DNA of 55,462 nucleotides from Hortaea werneckii. Taxonomy: Eukaryota; Ascomycota; Dothideomycetes; Mycosphaerellales; Teratosphaeriaceae. Every line of letters starts with the position of its first letter. Positions within the stretch are counted from its first letter, which is position 1. The stretch is from positions 1 through 55,462 of the forward strand of contig JBAOKB010000067.1 of NCBI GenBank assembly GCA_037044905.1, written 5' to 3'. The notes below the pieces were generated by a model that saw only the letters and a program-made list of their open reading frames with translations, was not told where the DNA came from and did not search any database. Both the position numbers and the translations under genes were made by a program. Positions 21,345-31,509 of the stretch are shown piece after piece.

Positions 21345-22907
21345 TCACCTCCGACTATCCACCCCCAACACCCCCGAAGACTTCCCATGTAAGCTCTCCC
21401 CCATACGGTCCGCGAAGCCCTTCAACCCCGAACTCGTCGTGCGTTTCCGTGAGCTCCGGCGTAGACTCTGCTGATTCTGCTGCTGCTGCTGCTGCTGCGT
21501 AGGAGTCTGGGGTTGTGAAACTTGTGATTGCGACTGATGCAGTTTTCGCTGCGCCTTCATCTCCTCGGCCGACTCCTCCACCAGCACAGCCACGCCGCCT
21601 CCGTTCCGATCGTCGAGGATCTGCTGGCGGGAGCCGAGGGCTTGCTGGGCGGCTTTGCCGGGCGGGGCGTGGGGTTCTGTGACGGTTTGGGCGGATCGCG
21701 CCGAAGGGGTCGCACGGGAGGCTTCGTCTTGGTAGGGTCGTAGGTTGTCGTTGGGGTTGGTGCTTTCGGAGGGCGTGCTGGCTGTTACGGATGAAGAGGA
21801 GGCGTCTGCGTCTACTTTCTTTTGGGCGGCGATCCGGGCTCGTTCGTACCGCGCGCTGACGTCGCCGCCGACCCATTTGGTGCCCAGCAGTCCGTCCCAG
21901 AATGTAAAGAAGGGCTGGCTGAAGTTGGTCTTGATCCCCCAGCTCTGGTGGTGGACGTCGTGGTATCCGGCGTTATTGCTTGTTAGGTGCTGCAATGGGT
22001 CCCAAGGGAAGGCATAGCCGCAGTGGTCGTCTACGGTCTTGATGGTACTCATTGTGAAGAACCACATGCTCTGCCTTACTGTCATTCCGGAAGCTAGATA
22101 TGCGACGCCAGTTCCGAGTGTGTCCAAGAGGAAACCTTCAAAGGGGTGGTTGTATAGCGCACCATAGGCGTAAGGCACATACAGCCTGTGATGCCGCGAG
22201 TGGAAAGTGGTGTAGAGGAACTTGTTCATGTGCATAGCCCGGTGCAGGAAGTATTGCCAGGTATCCACCACGCAAATGGCCAGGACGAACTGGCACGCCG
22301 GGATCAGAACATGATAGATGGCCTTTGCGGTCCAGAGCTCCCAGTCAGCAAAAGCTGGCGCTGTCATGGCCATCCCGTCTTGAACAATCGTTTGCGTAAT
22401 CTGCGGGTAGAAGCCCCCTGACAGAGCACCTGCCAGCATGGCATGTTGGCTCCCCATTTTCTCAGACAATCCCGTCGCATCCACACCCACCAGCGCAAGC
22501 AATCCCGGGAGAACCTTCTGCGCCCCTCTCAGCCGCTGCGCCCAGAGCGCAATATCGTACTCTTCTTTGCCGAAAGTCGGCTCCGGATCAATCCAAGCCA
22601 ACGCAAACCCGACAATAGTCTGGACTATCTGCTGAATCACCACATCCCGGAAGACATCCCATCTGCTAACGTGGTTGCGCTTGAGGACCTCGGCGGGGGT
22701 GTGCAGGCGGTAGTGCGGGAAGAAGTCCATCTCGTCGATGAAGTGGAAGAACATGGATACCACCCAGTAAGCAATGATGGGCAGGGCCAGAGCCAAATTG
22801 GCGTCGGAGATCCATGGTAAGAGCGGAGGAAGCGTTTGGATTGTGTAGGAGGGGAGGGGTGGAAGGTCGGATGCGGAGAATGGGAGGGTGGTGTTCGCCA
22901 TGGTCAT
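21345..22907 (-). CDS. SUR2: Sphingolipid C4-hydroxylase (SUR2-type)
   Basis: Membrane di-iron oxygenase of the endoplasmic reticulum that hydroxylates dihydrosphingosine/dihydroceramide at C4 to make phytosphingolipids. The three histidine clusters of the fatty-acid hydroxylase superfamily are visible. They are HRAMH (about residue 225), HSRHH (about 240) and HDVHH (about 318), with the added DDHCGY segment. Several hydrophobic segments lie before and between them. Translation is taken from the ATG at 22907; a second ATG six bases on (MANTTLPF) has the better context. The open frame upstream has only a GTG. At about 520 residues the protein is some 150 longer than I expect, because of a disordered Ser/Thr/Gln-rich C-terminal tail with a polyglutamine run from CTG repeats at about 21480. 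It is divergent from the LysM gene. Confidence 0.87.
   Translation of the reverse strand: MTMANTTLPFSASDLPPLPSYTIQTLPPLLPWISDANLALALPIIAYWVVSMFFHFIDEMDFFPHYRLHTPAEVLKRNHVSRWDVFRDVVIQQIVQTIVGFALAWIDPEPTFGKEEYDIALWAQRLRGAQKVLPGLLALVGVDATGLSEKMGSQHAMLAGALSGGFYPQITQTIVQDGMAMTAPAFADWELWTAKAIYHVLIPACQFVLAICVVDTWQYFLHRAMHMNKFLYTTFHSRHHRLYVPYAYGALYNHPFEGFLLDTLGTGVAYLASGMTVRQSMWFFTMSTIKTVDDHCGYAFPWDPLQHLTSNNAGYHDVHHQSWGIKTNFSQPFFTFWDGLLGTKWVGGDVSARYERARIAAQKKVDADASSSSVTASTPSESTNPNDNLRPYQDEASRATPSARSAQTVTEPHAPPGKAAQQALGSRQQILDDRNGGGVAVLVEESAEEMKAQRKLHQSQSQVSQPQTPTQQQQQQQNQQSLRRSSRKRTTSSGLKGFADRMGESLHGKSSGVLGVDSRR
21478..21498. repeat. CTG/CAG trinucleotide repeat
   Basis: About six CTG units in a row lie inside the SUR2 C-terminal coding region. 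On the coding strand they are CAG and give a run of glutamines in the disordered tail. Confidence 0.75.
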
Positions 22908-23620
22908 AGGAAGTGTCGTGAATGTAATCGATACAAGTATACAGCGCCACCCGGCGCGTCCAGTGTTCGAGGAGGTCCCAGTCGGCGTGAGCACTCAGCA
23001 ATTGGGAGCAGGCCAGTCGGGGTCGGATTCGAGCGGCGAGATTGGGCTCAGGCGACTTCTCGGCGGTGGGTGGCGAGGGTCACGTGCGAAAGCAATGGCA
23101 ATATCGTCTCAATACAGTCGACAGCAGAGGAAGGAGCGTAGAAAGGTCGGAATATGTGTCGAGAGTAAGAGCGGGTGTGAAAGGGAGTCGATGGTGGCAG
23201 CGAATGCGAAGGGAAGCGAAGGAAGCTGGGACAATGTGAGCCGCCCAGGAGATTACCTGAGGAGGTAGTGGTTAGCGCTGGGACGTCACCTGAAGCCGGG
23301 TAGGGAACGCCGGGAGCCGATGAAAACGTTCGATTGGACCCTGACAATGCGCGCGATGAACGGAAGCCGACGACGCCAAACTCCGGCTGATGGCTGAAGG
23401 TGGCTGAAGGTGGCAAATCCAACCTACGCTCGATCGTCGTGTTCTATCGATAACATCTATAGTCGTAACGTGACTGCGTCATGCGTCATCCATGGATCTG
23501 TATTGACGTCTGAAACAACAATACTGTGTCTCATTCGAATTCCAGGTAGGCGAATAATTACACAGGGACTAGACATTTATTCCCTTCCGATCTTACCCCA
23601 TACAACCAACCCCGATCATC
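22908..23620. other. Divergent promoter region SUR2 / LysM gene
   Basis: About 700 bp separates the divergent starts, so regulatory elements may be shared. I cannot name a specific site. A 10-base direct repeat (GTGGCTGAAG-like, about 23390-23410) is visible, and no gene is supported. Confidence 0.5.
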
Positions 23621-24644
23621 ATGGTCCACGCCTGTGCAACCTGCGCATCCACCTTCGACGCCCCCTTCGATCCCATATCCGAGAAACCCCTCCTCGTCGG
23701 CCGCGACCTCCCCTGCTGCGGTCGCTCCATCTGTTCAAGATGTCTGAACCAAAACAAACGCTACGAGACCTATTGTCCTTACTGCCAGATCACCACCGAT
23801 CCCTCCCCGATATTACCCCAAGGCCTCAGAGATCCCCCGGCCTACGGTTCCGCCGCAAATGAAAAAAGAAATATCCCGAAACCAGAAGAGCCAGACGAGG
23901 ATGGCAACGACGACGATGTATTACCAGCCTACAGCGAACACCACGCCAACCATCCTCCGCCCTCCTCAGAAAAACACTCCCCCAACGCCGACAACGCTCC
24001 AGCCCAGGACGTCCTCCACTTCGTCACCCCCAACGACAGCATCCGCTCCCTATCCCTCGCCTATCAGATCCCCATCTCCGCCCTCCGAAATGCGAATAAT
24101 ATCTACTCCGACCACCTGCTGCAAGCCCGTCGCACAGTCCTGATCCCGGGCGAATACTACAAAGGCGGGGTCTCGCTCTCGCCGCGGCCCGTCGAGGGCG
24201 AGGAGGAGGAGATCCGGAAGGGCAAGGTCCGGCGCTGGATGATGGGGTGTAAAGTCGCCGAGTATGTCTCTTTCTCCCCCTTCTCTCAGTCCTCCAATTC
24301 CACCCATCCCAGTCACATGCCCCCCTATGTACCTGTTCCATCCGTCATTCCCGTCGTTTTCGCCGGGCTACTAAAGCTGATTTAACTAACACCTAAGCCT
24401 CCCCTTGACATCATGCAGATACGACATCGCGCTCCTCTATCTCGACCAAGCCGCCTGGGACGTCCAAGCGGCTATCGCCGCTTTCCGTGAGGATGAGGAG
24501 TGGGAGCGTGCGCATCCGCTTGAGGCGGATGGGAAGGCGAAGAGAAAGGAGGGGAAGAGTGCGAAGAGTGTGGGTATGAGGAGGTTTGTCGGCTCGTCTT
24601 CGTCGTCGGCGGCGGCGGCTCCGAGTCGGGCGTCAGCGGGGTGA
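23621..24644 (+). CDS. RING-like zinc / LysM intracellular protein (two exons)
   Basis: A 288-residue protein. Exon 1 is 23621-24261, the intron is 24262-24418 (GTATGT...ATGCAG, with a CTAAC branch element), and exon 2 is 24419-24644. The N-terminal 55 residues form a cysteine-rich zinc module: CATC, PCCGRSICSRC and CPYC, resembling a degenerate RING. After an acidic, Pro-rich linker comes a LysM domain, LHFVTPNDSIRSLSLAYQI and ISALRNANNIYSDHLLQAR, about residues 130-175. Exon 2 encodes YDIALLYLDQAAWDVQAAI, which resembles a UBA/CUE helix pair, followed by a basic Ser/Ala-rich tail. There is no signal peptide, so this is a cytosolic LysM protein like animal LYSMD proteins, not a secreted chitin-binding effector. 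Its role is unknown. Confidence 0.82.
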
Positions 24645-27600
24645 AGGGTTTGGCTGGTTTGGGAAGCGGGGAATGAGGTAGGGGGATGGCTTTTGCGCTT
24701 TTCCTATGGGCTTGGGGAGTGGGGAGGGATGGGTTGCATATCTGTATGTCTTTTGATGTGCGCGAGATATCCGATTTCTCAAACCGATCCCAGGACCGAA
24801 GGATAAGGAGGGATCCCAAAATTTCTCTATGCTTCGACGCTGCGGTTCGTACTCCGTGCCGCTATTTGCTGCGGTCAGCGAGAGAGGGAGAGATCTTTCG
24901 GAGATGCGAGATCCTCTCAAATGATCTCCTGGTCGAAAAGACGAGGGAATTCCAAAAGGCTCCGCCCTTTTCCCGCCAAGGTCGACGTCTAATCGTTGCT
25001 CCGCACACCCATGATCCCGTCACTGGACGGAGAGTGACGGCGTGAATCATCTACAGAAGCCACGAATGGTCTCGGCAGAACAGGGGAGAAGGATCCGGGC
25101 GGTGGAAGTACAGACTTAGCTTCAGCGAGGGAGGGACCAGGATTTTTCCCCCCCTGGGTTACAAGAAGAGGAGTAGGGAAGGATCATCTAGCCGTAAAAC
25201 GCACTCCCAGCTTCTTGCGTCTTCTCTACGTAGACGGGGCTTTTTAAGTTTTTTTTGTTTTTCCCCCCTCTTCTTTTCTTCTTTCCCTCTCGGTTGCACA
25301 CTGGTCCCTGGAAGTTGCACATCTCCTTGTACGTTCCCCTGATCCTCAGCGCTCCCTGATTCTCTTCCTCCTTCCTCCTTGCCTTTGCCCATGGAGGGTT
25401 TGGAGACGAAAGCATGTTGCTGCTTCTTTCCTCACCACTCTTCCATTTCCATCCCTTTTCCTTTTCTCTTCCATGGCCCGCGAATTGATCGTTCGCTGCC
25501 ACTTAATCCGCACCCCTGGGCCTAAGGGTTTTGAGGACTACTGGCAGCGCCCAATGGAGCTAGGGGGGTGGTTTTCAACTAGGCGGTACCGCATTCACGC
25601 GCACATCGCGGGAGGGATGTAAGCTGGTGGTGTCAATATCTGAAGCGGGTGTAAGGACATGATGTGCCTTCATGCATTCGAATCTTAGGGCTGGTGGAGA
25701 GTGGAGCACTTGGTTCGCACTGCATCGGTGACCGTTGCATCTCATGGAGGAGGGACATTCGTCGACCAACTGGCCAGCCGAAGTAATACGCGGATGGCTT
25801 CTTCCAGTATATTGTGACGATACCGTTTTGATTGACAGCGTATTCTTTGGCCGGCAATAGAATCTCTCGACACCCGACGAGAATCCCATGGTCCAACTAG
25901 ACTCTTTGTGAACGAAATACTCCCGAAAACTTGCATTGGCTGCCTAACAGGTATCATGGCAACCAGGAGGCCTGCTATTACTGCATGAGACCCTCCAAAG
26001 ATTTGCCTCGCATAGCTCGTTGCGCCGTGCCCACCACTGCCGACCACTTGCGAGTATCCCCATAGATGACATACACAAGCTGTACTTCCTGTACTCATTT
26101 TTTGGAACATGAGGATTCATATAATCAAGCATCTCAGCCCGTACGCAGTAGACTTCTAGCAGAATCGTTCATAGAATGTTCTCAGGCAGAGACTGTGGCG
26201 GTCGTGTCCACGTAGTGGACGGTCGTCCACTCATACGGATCGTGAGTGAGTACCAATGCTGTCATCTGGGTTGGATACTTATAAGGTCACATCCCACTTG
26301 CGTTCTCTCTCGAGCGAGGACTTGGAGGGGCTTTACAGGTGTCAAAATGAATTGGTCAAAACTGAGGATCATATGAGCCAACCGGAGAAGTTGACATCTA
26401 CTGAATCGATCTCTTGACATCCACAGTCGACAGCATCTCAACGTCCGTTATTGAGGAGGACATGAGGCCTCCCCAAGGACCTGCCGATGATACGGATACC
26501 GAATACTCGAAGGAGAGCTCCAATCTATTGTCCATCTTCTGTTGCTTTACTAGTAGTAGCACATGTCGTCTAGCTCGTAGCTACAATAGGTAGCTCTAAG
26601 GTAAACAAGGCCTAACGTAAAGTCCAACTTGTCGGTAAAGTCGCGAGAACTATCTACTTATTAGGTAATTAGTAGGCATCTGCGAAGCGTAGGACAAAGC
26701 AGAAGCCGGTAACGTACTATTATTGCAGGCTAGCTTTTATACAGTCAGGAGGTCGAAAATAAGGACATGTGTTGGCGGCGCGGAAGCGGATATCTGCGAG
26801 CAACCGAAATCATAACATCGTTGCGGCGAGGGCACTAGTTGAGCGCCTCGGTAGTCTGTCGAGCATATTGCAGATGTGCGTTGGAGGCGAGTCAATACGA
26901 GAAGCAAAAGGTGCCTTCATAAAAACTACCGCTGCCAAAGGGTTAGCGTTCTTGCTATTGTGGACTAGTGTCTCCGAATTATTACGAGCCGGTGGATTCA
27001 ATGCAGCTCGCTCTAGGAGTTTAAGTCTGCATCTTTGCTTGTTTTAGCTGTTGCCTCTCAATGTGCACACTCTCGTCTTCTCCGACTTAACGTATATTTA
27101 GTTCTAAGGCGCCGAGATGGCGGTAGATATACGGCATAAGGACCGATGCAGCGACTTAAACGTTGTATTGCTCCATAAGCATGGGTACGAGAAGACTGTT
27201 AGAACGGAATACTAGCTCTGAATTGAGTGTGCATCTAGACAGTATTGATGTAGTTGGTCATGTGTATGTTGTCTAATCGTAACGAAGCACTACAAGTTCC
27301 TTGTACAAAGCAAACCAATGTGCGAGCCTCTGCCTAGTGCGGAGAGCTTCTTTATTAATGCATAGTGTTTGCGCGAGATGGATGCATCCTTTCGACCAAG
27401 CCCCCTTAAGACTTCAGAAAGCATCATTAGGGAACGCCGCCAATAATACCGTAGTAGCGTTTGTGGAGCTATATCCGTTGAATCTCACTTACCTGTCATG
27501 TTCTAGATTCGTTCAATAATGTTATCATGTTGTTCTTTTCAAGGCTTCTACTTGTTGTCTTTGCAGCAGATCCTGGAAGCGTCCCTACGATTGATAGTAT

Positions 27601-28129
27601 CAAGAGGACTTCATCCGAGACTAGTCCCGAATGCATAAGTTAGCGACTCGACATCCAAGATCAAGAGAGTAATGTGATCCCTCTCTAACCGCTATAAGGT
27701 GCTGGTTAAAGCCCATCAATGGTTTACACGATGGCAGTGCGATCTACGATCCAATGAATAACGACACACATCCTTCGTCAATGACATGAGGTCTGATGGA
27801 TGCAATGAAATGGAACGAACTTAGGCTGAGGGTGCAGGGTACATGCACGCCTGATCTCTTCTCTTCAAGGAGATTATTGAGCAATCGATCCAACACTGGC
27901 TCCCTGTGATACAAGAAGTTGGTGGTAGCAGCCCCTGAATCTAATGTTTCGAATTGCGGGTACTTTTCCGGGGGAAATTGAATATACCACTGTCCCAAAT
28001 GGTTCCGATTGCTTCTGAAAGCATGCTTTCGGTCGTCAAGTCCCGCTCTTCAAGGCTGATTGGCCCTGGCGCTAGGTGAAAACTTTTTCACTTCATAGAC
28101 GATAAAAACTTCATCCCCTTGAAATATCG
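24645..28129. other. Gene-poor region, unassigned
   Basis: About 3.5 kb with no supportable protein gene. The first 900 bases are GC-moderate, with a pyrimidine-rich run around 25240-25400. From roughly 26,400 to 27,700 the DNA is richer in TA and AT dinucleotides, with only short frames, as in decayed or RIP-mutated repeat DNA of fungi. A minus-strand stretch at 25,575-26,132 has overlapping frames of moderate length that might be a degraded gene, but I could not recognise a family. Confidence 0.45.
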
Positions 28130-28210
28130 GGGCGGTTGGCGCAATGGTAGCGCGTTGGTTTTCGGTATTAGATCCACCAAAGGCTGTGGGTTCGAGCCCC
28201 ATGCTGCTCG
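28130..28210 (+). tRNA. tRNA-Arg (anticodon UCG), 9-nt intron
   Basis: A full cloverleaf can be drawn. The acceptor stem is GGGCGGT/GCTGCTC (seven pairs, three of them wobble). The D stem is GCGC/GCGC with loop AATGGTA, and the anticodon stem is TTGGT/ACCAA. The variable loop is AGGCT, and the T arm is GTGGG-TTCGAGC-CCCAT. Invariant bases (U8, A14, GG18-19, A21, U33, TTC in the T loop) are all present, and the internal promoters TGGCGCAATGG (A box) and GGGTTCGAGCCC (B box) fit. The anticodon loop is too long by nine bases; removing TATTAGATC (28166-28174), directly after position 37, leaves TT-TCG-G-C. The anticodon is therefore UCG, reading CGA. T runs 40-55 bases downstream can end Pol III transcription. 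Confidence 0.9.
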
Positions 28211-29318
28211 CGCTCGCTTTGGCAGAGTCACATCTGCGCTAGGGTCATTCTTTTTGGATTTTTTGCCCCCTTGCACCCGAAGCTTGGCTCACCGCGCACT
28301 CCTGTGCTCCCAGCAGCCGTAGAACATCATTCTTTTCATTACCCAGGCGTCAAACAAGGGGAGAGGGGGAGGGGAGGATAAGAAGGTCGATGAATGGATC
28401 GATGAAAAATTTTGGGCGGCAAGCTTTAGTCGACGCCAGATGCTGAGGCACTAGCAATCAGAAAGAGAATGTGTATGTCAAATTGAAGGTAATTAGAAGG
28501 CCTATTCGCACAATCGATCGCTGCAACAAATGATTGAGAATTGATGGGATGGCAATACGTCCAAGTCAGCTTGCCAAGACGTGAAGTTCAGCGCCAAGAC
28601 TTTTCGGCGTCTACGGCGTCAGCGGCGTCAATCGCGGCAAAACTTTCCACCTCACCTTTGGCAAGAGTATTGTGAGATTTGACACTTTGGAGTGGCAAAG
28701 ACCTGTTCGTGTCACTAAAGTCGAAAGAAGTATCGTATCGTCGGAATGCAATACTTTGCTGTGCTCCGCGATTAGGATCTTATGATCAGATTCCAACGTG
28801 CAGTCTTTTTCTTCATCGGTCATCTCGTCTCTGAATCGTCCATTAAAGAGTGAGAAAAAAGGCACCACACTATTAACAATCCTAGCTCGTCTTTTCTTCC
28901 GGCTAAGCATGGAGATACTCAAGCATGAAGACATAGCTGCACTCATTGCGAGGAATGAATTCACGCCATTTCACTGCCTTTGACGAGGGCTTACTTCACG
29001 CGTTTACAATCATTGCACAAGCCGACGTTGCAAAGTCGACAATTCCTCTAGTATGCGGGCACGAACTCATCTGTTTGAATACAGGACTTCTCTAGCTTTA
29101 ACACATCAGCGCCGAATGACGAGTGTCTTTTACAGTAGCAGTCCATATGTGAGTCCGGCAAGGATAAGCGTCTCTTCGTTCGCATCGAAGTGCACAAGTA
29201 GCCCAGCAGAATACACACGCGACCTGCACCATTGGCAACCAGACATGAAGCGCAACACCATCAACAAAACGTGACTACGATCACGGCACCAAATTCTCAT
29301 TCTCGAAGTATAAAGACT
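28211..29318. other. Intergenic, no gene seen
   Basis: Apart from the T runs after the tRNA I see nothing firm. A 117-codon minus-strand frame at 28611-28964 has no recognisable features and is probably chance. Confidence 0.5.
28251..28264 (+). terminator. Pol III terminator T runs
   Basis: A T5 run at 28251-28255 and a T6 run at 28259-28264 lie about 40-55 bases 3' of the tRNA. They are the first T runs of five or more after the gene, so they are the probable RNA polymerase III stop signal. Confidence 0.6.
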
Positions 29319-30860
29319 CTACGACGAATCCTCCCCCGGATCCTCATCCTCATCATCGCTCCACCCCTCCTCATACTCCTCGGCCATAGTCGCCAACCCA
29401 TCACAAAGCGACTCCCTCTCCTCGACGCCCACCATCCTCCTCGCATTCCTCTCCAACTCTCTAATCCGATCCGCCACGAGCGTGGAGCACTGCAGGGAAG
29501 TCTTGACCGCCAACTTCTGCTCCCGCTTCTGGAACTGGAAGATCGAGGGATAGGAAGGGAGGATCGGAAAGAGGAGCGCGGATTGATGGGTTGAGGTCCG
29601 CAGACGAAGGTTCGCGATCCGCCGGTCTCGCGTGGCGAGGTTCGTGTCGTGGATTTCTTCCGTGTCTTTCCAGAGGCCGCGGAGGCTTTCGGCGGCGCTG
29701 AAGCGGTGGGGTCGTCGGTTGGTGTCGCGGTTGGAAGTGGTTGAGGTGAATTCAGGGAGCAAGTCTATGTCGGTATCGTACGATTCGGCATCGTCTGTTC
29801 CGTTGGTGGTGCCGTTCAGAGCACCATTTGTGTTTGAGCTTCCTGTGCTCTTCACTGTCATGCCCAGAGCTCCGACTTTTCGGTTGCCTTCATTACTCAG
29901 CGTTGTTTCTAGTTCGTCAAACGTAGCGTGGCCTTGCTCTGTACGCCTCAGACGAGTCGGAAGGGTCAGTGACTCAAACGCTGCGGCTTGAAGCGCTGAT
30001 GTGTGCCATTTGCTCGTGGGGTCCATCTGGACGTATGAAGGTAACGACTTAGGTGCCGAGGATAGTGGGATCTGCATACTAGCCGTATCATTCATAGCGA
30101 ACAGACTTTGGGCTGAATTCGCGACTTGCAGCAGCTGTTTCTCTCGAGACGTTCGTTGACCGTCTTGCGAGCCAAAAACCCATCGACATCCCTTCCCCAA
30201 GTCGTCTGCGATGCGTTCGAGGTATTTAGCTGTGAAACCACCCCATGCATCGTCGAGACTGGTTAAGATCTGCAGTGCTTGTAGTTGATCGCACTCTTCC
30301 AGGAATGGCCGTAAATCTCTATCAAGAAGGTCATGTTCTCGATCGAGGTTATCGAAAAGCTCTTCACCCGTTGTCCATTTCTCAAAAGGCATGAGCGAGC
30401 TGTTTAGCTCATACTCGTTGAGCTGGACGATACTTCTTGGATGATAGAAGAGATGGTTGTAGTCAGACCAAAACCGTACCGTTTCGTTCGTCAGCGGTGG
30501 CGGCTCGATACCTTGATCGAGTGCTTGCTGATAACCACTTGGAGCGATAGGAGGCAGCTGAAGCGACATAGTAGAGCCGCTCCAGCCACCTTCTTGGACG
30601 GATTGTTCTTGCTGCTGTAGTTCGTATAAAGCATTCTCCCGGCGTAGCGTCCCAAAGGCGCCTTTCAGATCGTAGATTAATGTGCGAGGAGAGTAGGTCT
30701 CGCTTCCATCGGCGCCTACACCCGGCCGGAAAGATTTGTCGTGATTGATTGGAGACTCATCCTGGCCTGCATATGTGAAGTAGGATTCTTGAGTGTTCCA
30801 GTAATGTGTCCCTATGTAGTTTGCTTGCTGGCCGAATTGTAAGGTGACTATTTCGTGCAT
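29319..30860 (-). CDS. DML1: DML1/Misato family protein
   Basis: Single-exon protein of 513 residues with a tubulin/FtsZ-like N-terminus. MHEIVTLQFGQQANYIGTH is the tubulin-type start with the QxGQxxNxIG pattern. It is followed by HYWNTQESYF and, near residue 60, RTLIYDLKGAFGTLR, both typical of the Misato segment II. In yeast DML1 is essential and supports mitochondrial DNA inheritance; animal Misato affects mitochondrial morphology and CCT-linked tubulin supply. Length is a little above the usual 470-500. The C-terminus ends in an acidic run (WSDDEDEDPGEDS). The gene is divergent from LAS1 with a 650-bp shared upstream region. Confidence 0.9.
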   Translation of the reverse strand: MHEIVTLQFGQQANYIGTHYWNTQESYFTYAGQDESPINHDKSFRPGVGADGSETYSPRTLIYDLKGAFGTLRRENALYELQQQEQSVQEGGWSGSTMSLQLPPIAPSGYQQALDQGIEPPPLTNETVRFWSDYNHLFYHPRSIVQLNEYELNSSLMPFEKWTTGEELFDNLDREHDLLDRDLRPFLEECDQLQALQILTSLDDAWGGFTAKYLERIADDLGKGCRWVFGSQDGQRTSREKQLLQVANSAQSLFAMNDTASMQIPLSSAPKSLPSYVQMDPTSKWHTSALQAAAFESLTLPTRLRRTEQGHATFDELETTLSNEGNRKVGALGMTVKSTGSSNTNGALNGTTNGTDDAESYDTDIDLLPEFTSTTSNRDTNRRPHRFSAAESLRGLWKDTEEIHDTNLATRDRRIANLRLRTSTHQSALLFPILPSYPSIFQFQKREQKLAVKTSLQCSTLVADRIRELERNARRMVGVEERESLCDGLATMAEEYEEGWSDDEDEDPGEDSS

Positions 30861-31509
30861 GGTTTACTGCTCGGAAGGCTGGAGTGGATGCTTCTTTCTG
30901 TGTATGACAGGCACCTCATCTGACTCCGTCACTTAAGTTACCTTAGTTTGAAGTTCTTGCAGTGCTTCGTCTGACCTGCTGGGTTAAAGTATTTAGGCCG
31001 GCGAATTCTTGCTGGTGTGAGTCTGGCTGAACGTCAAGCAGTGGCGGGTTCAATCAAATAGTTGGTCGGCCCGGGCTTCGCTCGAGTCAAACTAGGCCGA
31101 CTAGCCCCCGCATTTTGGCTAGGAATAAGCTAATGCAAGGGCGATCTTCGTTGCAAACCATCAGCAACGAATTCGTCCTCTACTTTTTCTTCCTCTGTAA
31201 TCTTTAAAAGCAACTAATTCACCGCAAGGACTTATAGTATGGCTGAAATCTGGACTGGAAGCCCATGGATCGAGCTTGAATAATCCCGACGCGATACTTC
31301 TGCGCAAAATAACATCGCGAGGCTAGCCTTGCTAGTACGCGGGAGAGGAAACCTCCTCCGAAAGGCCAAATAGAAGATATACATCTCGCCACTTCTCAAC
31401 ATCATTAAGGCCAATACCGAAGGGAAAACGCAAAAGTGAAACTAGGTCCTCGATCCGGACGGACGAGATTCCAGACTTACTCATCTGAAAAGAAAGGCAT
31501 CCTTACAAA
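30861..31509. other. Divergent promoter region DML1 / LAS1
   Basis: About 650 bp between the two start codons, with no coding signal. It probably contains both promoters. A stretch near 31,190 is T/CT-rich, but I cannot name a binding site. Confidence 0.5.

Noticed and set aside
25575..26132. Overlapping minus-strand frames resembling a degraded gene
   Set aside because: I could not recognise any family or continuous frame; left as unassigned.
28611..28964. 117-codon minus-strand frame near the tRNA
   Set aside because: No family resemblance, and composition is typical of noncoding DNA.
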